The notes below the pieces were generated by a model. It was not told the DNA's origin, did not search any database, and worked only from the letters and a program-made list of their open reading frames with translations. DNA of 5,485 nucleotides from Ruminococcus flavefaciens. GTDB lineage: Bacteria; Bacillota; Clostridia; Oscillospirales; Ruminococcaceae. Positions 1 through 5,485 of the stretch are shown one piece after another. The stretch covers positions 4,919 through 10,403 of the forward strand of contig DEDQ01000068.1 in NCBI GenBank assembly GCA_002350065.1, given 5' to 3'. Position 1 is the stretch's first letter. Every line of letters begins with the position of its first letter. A program made the position numbers and the translations under genes.

Positions 1-623
1 GAGCGCTTTACGAATGTATCCTTGACCTCGGGATTGATGATGAGGTCGAGATAGCGCTGACGGTATCTTGTATCGGTGTCCTTCAGACCGTGCCACTTCT
101 CGGGGAGGGGAAGGAGCGACTTTGAGAGCAGTACGATATTCTTTGCGTGGATAGATATCTCGCCCTTTCTGGTTCTGAAAACGAAGCCCTCAACGCCGAT
201 GATATCGCCGATATCCCACTTCTTCTTGAACTCCTTGAAGAGGTCGGCTCCGACGTCGTTGGAGCGGACATATACCTGAATGCGGTCAGAGCTGTCGCGC
301 ACGTCGATGAAGTTAGCCTTGCCCATATCGCGCCAGCTCATGATACGTCCGGCGATGCGGACTGTGTTCTCATGGAGCGCTTCGAGGCTTGCATTGAGCT
401 TTTCCTCGTCGTCGCCGGCAGCAGCCTTGAGCTCGGCTTCCTTTGCTTCGTACTCAGTCTTGAGAGCGGCAGCCTTGCCTGTAACGTCGTACTTTGTGAT
501 AGTGAAGGGGTCGCAGCCGCCCTCGCGCAGAGCAGCGAGCTTGTCGAGCCTGTCCTTCTTGAGTATATTTATATCCTGTTCCTCTTCAGCGGGAACAGCA
601 GGATTTGTCTGATTCTCGTTCAT
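1..623 (-). CDS. lysS: Lysyl-tRNA synthetase, class II (5' part; 3' end beyond the left edge)
   Basis: Cytoplasmic enzyme that charges tRNA-Lys with lysine using ATP. The visible 207 residues contain a charged N-terminal helix region (about 1-85) and the OB-fold anticodon-binding domain (about 87-170), recognised by VRIAGRIMSWRDMGKANFID and by FRTRKGEISIHA. The linker into the catalytic core follows, with the family signature LPEKWHGLKDTDTRYRQRYL at 173-192. These motifs are diagnostic of bacterial class II LysRS. The class II catalytic motifs 2 and 3 would lie in the missing part, since the full family length is about 490-500 residues. The start ATG at 623-621 has a GAAAGGAA ribosome site 7 bases upstream. 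It lies 36 bases behind greA with no visible terminator, so it is probably co-transcribed from the greA promoter. Compared with the family as I remember it, the segment at about 52-85 is longer, being rich in Ala, Glu and Lys. Identification is secure. Confidence 0.97.
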   Translation of the reverse strand, partial: MNENQTNPAVPAEEEQDINILKKDRLDKLAALREGGCDPFTITKYDVTGKAAALKTEYEAKEAELKAAAGDDEEKLNASLEALHENTVRIAGRIMSWRDMGKANFIDVRDSSDRIQVYVRSNDVGADLFKEFKKKWDIGDIIGVEGFVFRTRKGEISIHAKNIVLLSKSLLPLPEKWHGLKDTDTRYRQRYLDLIINPEVKDTFVKR

Positions 624-630
624 TGGGAAA

Positions 631-638
631 TTCCTTTC
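631..638 (-). promoter_or_regulatory. Ribosome binding site of lysS
   Basis: Read on the minus strand the bases are GAAAGGAA, ending 7 bases before the lysS ATG. It supports this start and shows that lysS is translated independently of greA. Confidence 0.75.
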
Positions 639-659
639 ATAAAGCTTATAGACCGGATA

Positions 660-1127
660 TCACTTGGATATCTCGATTACCTCAAAACGGAGCTCGCCTA
701 CGGGAGCCTCGACGATGAATATATCGCCTACCTTCTTCTTCATGGCAGCCTTGCCGATAGGAGACTCATCAGAGATGAGGTGATTCTTTACGTCAACGTG
801 GTTAGTGCCGACGATAGTGAAGGTCTCTACCTTGTCAGTGCCGATCTTCTTTATCTTTATAACAGAGCCCATACCGATCTCGTCAACGGAGATGTTAGAG
901 TCCTCGATGATCTCAGCGTTGTCGATAGTGTGCTGGAGCTCAGCTATCTTTGCTTCGAGGATAGCCTGCTCGTTTTTAGCTTCATCGTACTCGGCGTTCT
1001 CGGAGAGGTCTCCGTATGATCGTGCAACCTTGAGTCGCTCGGCAACTTCCTTACGTTTATTGATCTTAAGGTCATCAAGTTCAAGTACCAGCTTTTCATA
1101 GTTTGATCTTGACATCTGCTTACCCAT
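660..1127 (-). CDS. greA: Transcription elongation factor GreA
   Basis: GreA enters the secondary channel of RNA polymerase and stimulates cleavage of the 3' end of backtracked RNA, rescuing stalled elongation complexes. The 155-residue product matches the family length of about 158. The N-terminal antiparallel coiled coil (about 6-75) carries the tip signature GDLSENAEYDEAKNEQ, with acidic residues D40 and E43 at the positions that in the family coordinate the catalytic magnesium. The C-terminal FKBP-like domain (about 80-155) contains SPIGKAAMKKKVGD and ends in ELRFEVIEISK. The ATG at 1127-1125 was chosen because AAGGAG lies 9 bases upstream. The frame stays open to a TTG at 1181, but that start would lie inside a leader hairpin and has no ribosome site, and M5 is too far from the AAGGAG. 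The gene is followed 36 bases later by lysS, a gene order seen in many Firmicutes. It is transcribed from a perfect sigma-A promoter at 1201-1229. Confidence 0.97.
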   Translation of the reverse strand: MGKQMSRSNYEKLVLELDDLKINKRKEVAERLKVARSYGDLSENAEYDEAKNEQAILEAKIAELQHTIDNAEIIEDSNISVDEIGMGSVIKIKKIGTDKVETFTIVGTNHVDVKNHLISDESPIGKAAMKKKVGDIFIVEAPVGELRFEVIEISK

Positions 1128-1136
1128 ATAAAACAA

Positions 1137-1142
1137 CTCCTT
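1137..1142 (-). promoter_or_regulatory. Ribosome binding site of greA
   Basis: AAGGAG on the minus strand lies 9 bases before the ATG at 1127. It fixes the greA start at the MGKQM reading rather than the upstream in-frame TTG or the internal ATG at M5. Confidence 0.85.
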
Positions 1143-1158
1143 AATAATAAAAATCAGC

Positions 1159-1182
1159 ATTGCTCTCAGAAATCGGAGCAAT
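1159..1182 (-). promoter_or_regulatory. Hairpin in the greA leader, possible attenuator
   Basis: A 7-base-pair stem (ATTGCTC at 1159-1165 with GAGCAAT at 1176-1182) encloses a 10-base loop. It lies in the predicted untranslated leader of greA, between the inferred start near 1194 and the ribosome site. In the greA direction the stem is followed, after GCTGA, by five T residues. That resembles a weak intrinsic terminator, but the gap between stem and T-run is longer than usual. On the plus strand it is followed by an A-run, so it is not a terminator for rightward transcription. That the stem folds in RNA is likely; a regulatory role is inference. Confidence 0.4.
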
Positions 1183-1200
1183 AAAAAAGCATACTAATAT

Positions 1201-1229
1201 ATTATAATATAAAGTCAGCGATTTGTCAA
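1201..1229 (-). promoter_or_regulatory. Sigma-A promoter of the greA-lysS operon
   Basis: Minus-strand TTGACA (1229-1224) and TATAAT (1206-1201) are both perfect consensus hexamers with the optimal 17-base spacer. The predicted transcription start is near G at 1194, giving a leader of about 67 bases that contains one hairpin. It suggests strong constitutive expression, as expected for a housekeeping operon. Confidence 0.88.
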
Positions 1230-1258
1230 CAGAAAAATGCACATCAACATTTTCTCTG
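1230..1258. repeat. Interrupted palindrome between two divergent promoters
   Basis: CAGAAAAATG (1230-1239) pairs with CATTTTCTCTG (1248-1258), giving 10 base pairs with one bulged base at 1254 and an 8-base centre. The left arm begins directly next to the greA -35 box, and the right arm ends 6 bases before the proposed -35 of the rightward gene. It could be an operator or an activator site acting on both promoters. The arms are largely A/T runs, so an UP-element role or chance is also possible. Confidence 0.35.
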
Positions 1259-1264
1259 CTCCGG

Positions 1265-1293
1265 TTGCTTTTTTGTCAGCAATATGTTATAAT
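1265..1293 (+). promoter_or_regulatory. Predicted promoter of the DUF4011 helicase gene (extended -10)
   Basis: The -35 candidate TTGCTT (1265-1270) is separated by 17 bases from a perfect TATAAT at 1288-1293. The -10 box is preceded by TG one base away (1285-1286), forming an extended -10 element. The start would be near 1300-1301, giving a leader of about 43 bases. A second TATAAT at 1308-1313 has no good -35 box at the proper distance and is less likely. Confidence 0.65.
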
Positions 1294-1298
1294 TAAAT

Positions 1299-1317
1299 CT
1301 GTATATATATAATACAG
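1299..1317 (+). repeat. Small dyad at the predicted helicase transcription start
   Basis: CTGTAT (1299-1304) and ATACAG (1312-1317) are perfect inverted arms around a 7-base AT centre. It sits on the predicted transcription start, a typical position for a repressor site. Six-base AT-rich arms are short and may be accidental. Confidence 0.25.
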
Positions 1318-1333
1318 CCAGATATGGCAGAAC

Positions 1334-1337
1334 GGAG
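1334..1337 (+). promoter_or_regulatory. Ribosome binding site of the DUF4011 helicase gene
   Basis: GGAG lies 6 bases before the ATG at 1344, a short but workable spacing. The next in-frame ATG (residue 11) has no comparable site, which supports the chosen start. Confidence 0.65.
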
Positions 1338-1343
1338 CTGAAC

Positions 1344-4300
1344 ATGGACAATATCATTTCTTTTGGCGGAAGTATGAACAAACAGATAAACTTTGCTATG
1401 CAGCAGAATTATATCCCCGTTTTCCGCAGTATAACACTCACCAACAACACCGGCGAGGACATTTCGGGAGTAAGGCTCAGGGTAAGCTTTGAGCCGGAAT
1501 TTGCCAAGCCCTTCGAGTCGGGTCTCATCGACCTCGCACCCGGACGTCCGGTGGAGATATCTCCGGTAGAGATAGTGATAAATGCCGAGTACCTGTTCAG
1601 CCTTACCGAAAAAATGGTCGGAAGCGTTACAGTCGAGGCTTTAAGGGACGGCGAGGTCATCGCTTCGCAGGTGAATACGATAGAGCTCCTCGCCTATGAC
1701 CAGTGGACAGGTGTGAATTTCATGCCGGAAATGGCGGCTGCATTCATAACTCCCAATCACCCGAAGGTGAAGGAGATAGTTTCCGCTGCCGGAGCATATA
1801 TGCAGAAATGGAGCGGTTCGCCCTCCTTTACGGGATATCAGACCCGTAACCAGAACATCGTCAAAATGCAGATGGGAGCCATCTACGCAGCTTTGCAGGA
1901 GCAGAACATCGCCTATACGGCTCCGCCCTCGAGCTACGAGACTGCTCAGCGCATTCGTATGCAGGACGAGGTACTCACGTCGAAAAATGGCACCTGTCTC
2001 GACCTTGCAGCTCTGTACTGCGCCTGCCTTGAAGCGATAGACCTCAATCCGCTGCTTTTCATAGTCAAGGGACACGCCTTTGCCGGAGCATGGCTCAATA
2101 ACGAGACCTTTTCCGACTGTCTGCAATATGACGTCTCAGCCATAACCAAGCGCATCGCCAAGGGCGTTGACGCCATGAGCGTGGTCGAGTGTACCGACTT
2201 CACCGCCGGCAAAAAGGTGGATTTCGACGATGCTGAGCGCCATGCCGCATCGCATCTTGACTCCTTCGACGACTTCTACTTTGCCATAGATATCACACGC
2301 ACCCGCGCCGGAGGCATTCGCCCAATGCCTGCAAAAGTGTCCGAGAACGGCATTTTCAAGGCTGTGGATTACGGCGAGCGCAAACGCAGCGAGATCACTC
2401 CCGCTCCGTCGGAAATGGACATAATCGGCGATATAGAGCTGAACGGCGAGCCCCGCGAGGTGACAAAGCAGGTGATATGGGAGCGCAAGCTCCTTGACCT
2501 CAGCCTCAGGAACAGCCTGCTCAATTTCCGTCCGTCAACGATGAATGTGCAGGTCATGATAACCGACCTCGGCTTGCTCGAGGACGAGGTATCGCGCGGC
2601 GAGGAGTTCAGAGTTTGTCCGGTTCCGAATGATATGTCGCTGCAAATGGCTGACAGCAAGATATTCGAGGTCGAGAACGACAAGGCTCACATTGACGCTG
2701 TGGCGGAATCCGAGTTCAAAAGCCGCCGTCTGCGCACCTTCCTGAACGAGTCCGACCTCGAGAAGATAATGAAGAAGCTCCACCGTCAGGCAAAGGTCAG
2801 CATCGAGGAAAACGGCGCGAATACGATATACCTCGCACTGGGATTCCTGCGCTGGTTCGAGACCGACAAGAGCGAAAAGCCCCGCTATGCGCCGCTCGTG
2901 CTGATACCTGTGGACATCAACCGCCGCGTGCAGGACAAGTCCTACTCGATAACCGTCCGCGACGAGGATACGCAGGTGAACATCACCGTGCTCGAAATGC
3001 TGAGACAGTTCTTCGGCATCGACATAAAGGGGCTCGACCCCGTTCCCATGGACGAGAACGGAGTTGACCTGCCGCTGATATTCAGCACCGTCCGTCAGGG
3101 CATAATGGCTCGTTCGCGCTGGGATATCGAGGAATACGCCTTCATCGGACAGTTCTCGTTCAACCGATTCATCATGTGGAACGATATCCGCAACCGCGCA
3201 GATGAGCTCGCGCAGAACAAGGTCGTTGCGAGCCTTATTTCCGGCAAGACCGAGTGGGAGAGCGGCGATATCCAGATGGGTCCCCTCGACCTCGACAACA
3301 AGGTCGCTCCCGCGGATTTGGCAGTTCCTGTAGCGGCGGATTCGTCCCAGCTTGCAGCGGTATATGCGGCAAATTCCGGCAACAGCTTCGTCCTGCACGG
3401 ACCTCCCGGAACAGGCAAATCCCAGACTATAACAAATATGATAGCAAATGCGCTCCACCACGGCAAGACGGTGCTTTTCGTCGCCGAGAAAATGGCAGCG
3501 CTGGAGGTCGTTGAAAAGCGGCTGAATAAGATAGGTCTCGGACCCTTCTGTCTCGAGCTCCACTCGAATAAAGCCCAGAAAAGGGCAGTTCTCAAGCAGC
3601 TTGAGGAAACTCTCGGCGTCGGCAGAGTAAAGACTCCGGCGGAGTATTCGGCTCAGGCAGAAAAGGCTGCACAGCTCCGTGCGGAGCTCAACGAAACAAT
3701 GGAGGAGATACACAAGGTCCGCAGCTACGGACTGTCGCTGTATGATGCGGCGATACGCTATGAGCAGTTCAAGGACTTCGGCGGCAAATTCAGCTTCTCG
3801 CAGTCGCAGATTGACTCCATGACTCCGGATTCGTACCAGAAATGGCGCGGCGAGCTGGAAAGCCTTGCCGCTGCGGGAAAGGAATTCGACGATGTCACCA
3901 CGACTCCGCTGACCTGCTGCCGACTGACTGAATGCACTCCCGATACGAGAGGAAAGCTCGAAGCCAAGCTCGGCGAGTTCAAGACGGCGCTGTCTGCGGC
4001 TGACGCTCATACAGCCGAGATATGCGGCATGACGGGCTCGGCGGCGCTCTCATATGAGCAGTGCAAAGCCGCGGCTGCGATAATGTCCGAGGCGGTGGGT
4101 GAGGGCTATATCCTTCCGCAGATACTCACGGGCACTGATTGGGAGCTCCGCAAGCCGGCGGCTGAAAAGCTCATCGCCTCCGGCAGACAGCAGCGAGCCC
4201 TCAAAGCGGAGGTGCTCTCGCAGTTCGAGCCGTCAGTCCTCGCCTACGACAGCAATAAAGCCCTCGTAAGCTGGAAAACAGCGCAGGGAAAATGGTTCCT

Positions 4301-5485
4301 GCCGAAGGCTCTCGACTCCGGAAAGCTCGTGAAGGAGCTGGCTGTTCACGCGAAAAATCAGGCTTCCGTCAACAAGCAGAATGCTCAGGCGCACATCGAA
4401 AAGCTCTGCGCCCTCAGCACTCTCAGCTCGGAGCTCACAGGTGCTCAGCCCGATTTAACTGCCGTATTCGGAGCGCTCTGGCAGGGTGAAAACTCCGATT
4501 GGGACATGATTGAAAAGGCAGTAACGCTCTCGGGCGGACTGCGTGAGAAGCTCCTCGCGGCGCCGCTTGAAGCAAACGAGAGAACAGCTCTCGCAAATGC
4601 GCTCTCAGCCCGCTTCTCAGACCCGGCTTCAAAGCAGAGCTCGCGTCCGGCGGCTGAGAAGATATCTGCCGACTTTGCAGCCCTCGACAGGACTGTTTCA
4701 GAGCTTGAAAGCACATTTGCCCTCAGACCGGCTCTGCTTGGTGAAAAGAACGGCTGGGCGCAGGCTGCATCGGCTCAGGCGGACAGCGTCATCTCGGCGC
4801 TTCCGCAGCTGAAGGAGTGGACGGGCATCGTCACTATCTGCAACAGGCTCGGCGAGCTGGGTATACCGGCTGCTGCGGAGAATTTCCTCGCAGGAAAGGT
4901 CAAGAGCGGCGAGCTGCTCCGCGCATTCGACTGCGATATCTGTCGAGCTATGGTGACCTCGACTATTTCCTCGACTCCGGTGCTCGCTAAATTTCAGGGA
5001 GCGCTCTTCGAGGAGACGATACGCAAGTACAATGAAGTCCTCGACAGCTTCTCAAAGCTTACCATAAACGAGCTCGTTGCCGAATTATCGGCGAAAGTTC
5101 CCGCTGCGGGAGCCTCTGCCGCAAGCTCGGAGATAGGCATTCTCCAGAAGGCGATAAAGAGCGGCGGACGTATGATGTCCATACGCAAGCTCTTCGACAG
5201 CATTCCGAATCTGCTGCGGAGAATGTGTCCCGTAATGCTCATGAGCCCGATATCGGTCGCTCAGTACATAGACCCCTCGTATCCGAAATTCGACCTTGTC
5301 ATATTCGATGAGGCGTCACAGCTCCCGACCTGCGAGGCAGTGGGAGCTATCGCCCGCGGCGAGAACGTCATAGTAGTCGGCGACCCGAAGCAGCTCCCGC
5401 CTACGAGCTTCTTCTCGTCGAATCAGGTTGACGAGGAAAACTACGAAAAGGAAGACCTCGAAAGCGTGCTCGACGACTGTCTCGC
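1344..5485 (+). CDS. Large DUF4011 superfamily 1 helicase with transglutaminase-like domain (3' end beyond the right edge)
   Basis: The frame is open for 1380 codons and leaves the window without a stop. Residues about 20-116 look like a beta-sandwich (VFRSITLTNNTGEDISGVRL). Residues about 117-300 form a transglutaminase-like domain, with PNHPKV, PPSSYE (194-199), NGTCLDLA with Cys218, and KGHAFAGAW with His244. DUF4011 follows, with WERKLLDLSLRNSLLNFR at 379-396 and APLVLIPV at 516-523. The UPF1/DNA2-type helicase core shows a Q-motif glutamine at 669, Walker A GPPGTGKS at 686-693, motif Ia VLFVAEKMAAL at 710-720, Walker B DEASQ at 1322-1326, and motif III GDPKQLPP at 1346-1353. About 630 mostly helical, Ala/Glu/Lys-rich residues separate Walker A from B. 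No signal peptide or membrane segment is seen, so the protein should be cytoplasmic. Relatives are about 2000 residues and often end in DUF3320 and a Vsr-like nuclease, the architecture I recall as the antiphage gene hhe. ATP-driven translocation on nucleic acid is well supported; defence is inference. Confidence 0.96.
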   Translation, partial: MDNIISFGGSMNKQINFAMQQNYIPVFRSITLTNNTGEDISGVRLRVSFEPEFAKPFESGLIDLAPGRPVEISPVEIVINAEYLFSLTEKMVGSVTVEALRDGEVIASQVNTIELLAYDQWTGVNFMPEMAAAFITPNHPKVKEIVSAAGAYMQKWSGSPSFTGYQTRNQNIVKMQMGAIYAALQEQNIAYTAPPSSYETAQRIRMQDEVLTSKNGTCLDLAALYCACLEAIDLNPLLFIVKGHAFAGAWLNNETFSDCLQYDVSAITKRIAKGVDAMSVVECTDFTAGKKVDFDDAERHAASHLDSFDDFYFAIDITRTRAGGIRPMPAKVSENGIFKAVDYGERKRSEITPAPSEMDIIGDIELNGEPREVTKQVIWERKLLDLSLRNSLLNFRPSTMNVQVMITDLGLLEDEVSRGEEFRVCPVPNDMSLQMADSKIFEVENDKAHIDAVAESEFKSRRLRTFLNESDLEKIMKKLHRQAKVSIEENGANTIYLALGFLRWFETDKSEKPRYAPLVLIPVDINRRVQDKSYSITVRDEDTQVNITVLEMLRQFFGIDIKGLDPVPMDENGVDLPLIFSTVRQGIMARSRWDIEEYAFIGQFSFNRFIMWNDIRNRADELAQNKVVASLISGKTEWESGDIQMGPLDLDNKVAPADLAVPVAADSSQLAAVYAANSGNSFVLHGPPGTGKSQTITNMIANALHHGKTVLFVAEKMAALEVVEKRLNKIGLGPFCLELHSNKAQKRAVLKQLEETLGVGRVKTPAEYSAQAEKAAQLRAELNETMEEIHKVRSYGLSLYDAAIRYEQFKDFGGKFSFSQSQIDSMTPDSYQKWRGELESLAAAGKEFDDVTTTPLTCCRLTECTPDTRGKLEAKLGEFKTALSAADAHTAEICGMTGSAALSYEQCKAAAAIMSEAVGEGYILPQILTGTDWELRKPAAEKLIASGRQQRALKAEVLSQFEPSVLAYDSNKALVSWKTAQGKWFLPKALDSGKLVKELAVHAKNQASVNKQNAQAHIEKLCALSTLSSELTGAQPDLTAVFGALWQGENSDWDMIEKAVTLSGGLREKLLAAPLEANERTALANALSARFSDPASKQSSRPAAEKISADFAALDRTVSELESTFALRPALLGEKNGWAQAASAQADSVISALPQLKEWTGIVTICNRLGELGIPAAAENFLAGKVKSGELLRAFDCDICRAMVTSTISSTPVLAKFQGALFEETIRKYNEVLDSFSKLTINELVAELSAKVPAAGASAASSEIGILQKAIKSGGRMMSIRKLFDSIPNLLRRMCPVMLMSPISVAQYIDPSYPKFDLVIFDEASQLPTCEAVGAIARGENVIVVGDPKQLPPTSFFSSNQVDEENYEKEDLESVLDDCL

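Noticed and set aside
147..1019. 290-codon open frame on the plus strand across lysS and greA
   Set aside because: It is antisense to two clearly identified genes, crosses their intergenic gap, has no ribosome site and its translation resembles no family. It is a by-product of codon bias on the other strand.
1159..1190. Possible rightward intrinsic terminator at the greA leader hairpin
   Set aside because: On the plus strand the stem is followed by an A-run, not a T-run, so it cannot terminate rightward transcription.
1324..1341. Five-codon upstream frame (MAERS, stop) ending 2 bases before the helicase ATG
   Set aside because: The arrangement could couple translation, but it has no ribosome site of its own and such a short frame is expected by chance.
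1641..2212. Two overlapping minus-strand open frames opposite the transglutaminase-like domain
   Set aside because: They lie opposite conserved Cys218 and His244 motifs, overlap each other and have no promoter or ribosome site.
3900..3950. Cysteine cluster (TCCRLTEC) as a possible zinc-binding motif
   Set aside because: Only three cysteines occur, without paired CxxC spacing or a second cluster nearby, so a zinc finger is not supported.
2535..4010. 491-codon open frame on the minus strand inside the helicase gene
   Set aside because: It is antisense to the conserved DUF4011 and Walker A coding sequence. The translation is rich in Arg, Leu and Val with no recognisable domain, as expected for the reverse complement of GAG/CTC-rich codons.
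1..5485. CRISPR array, insertion sequence, tRNA or rRNA
   Set aside because: No regularly spaced repeats, transposase signatures, terminal inverted repeats or cloverleaf-forming stretches were seen.

Overview
The window reads as chromosomal DNA of a low-to-mid GC Gram-positive bacterium of the Clostridia, most likely a Ruminococcus-like member of the Oscillospiraceae. This rests on the GreA and LysRS sequence character, the greA-lysS gene order, strong AAGGAG-type ribosome binding sites, consensus sigma-A promoters, and codon use rich in GAG, CTC and ATA. The genus is an inference; the sequence does not prove it.

Layout. Bases 1-623 (minus strand) hold the first 207 codons of lysS, class II lysyl-tRNA synthetase, which runs off the left edge. 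Bases 660-1127 (minus) hold a complete greA, a transcript cleavage factor of 155 residues. Only 36 bases separate the two and no terminator lies between them, so they look like a greA-lysS operon. Bases 1128-1343 form an AT-rich divergent promoter region. It contains a perfect TTGACA-17-TATAAT promoter for greA-lysS, an extended -10 promoter facing right, an interrupted palindrome exactly between the two -35 boxes, and a 15-base imperfect direct repeat, one copy in each promoter. From 1344 to the right edge (plus) there is one very large open gene, 1380 codons without a stop.

The large gene is the point of interest. Its product has an N-terminal beta-sandwich-like segment, a transglutaminase/cysteine-protease-like domain with Cys218 and His244, a DUF4011 module, and a UPF1/DNA2-like superfamily 1 helicase core. 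Walker A is at 686-693 and Walker B DEASQ at 1322-1326, with about 630 residues inserted between them. This matches the DUF4011 helicase family, whose members are usually close to 2000 residues and often end in DUF3320 and a Vsr/restriction-like nuclease. From memory, the related DUF4011-helicase-Vsr architecture is the single-gene antiphage system called Hhe. The part that would decide this lies beyond the right edge.

The lysS-greA operon is housekeeping (translation and transcription fidelity). The divergent helicase is probably an accessory defence or nucleic-acid-processing gene next to it. No tRNA, rRNA, insertion sequence, CRISPR array or attachment site was recognised.
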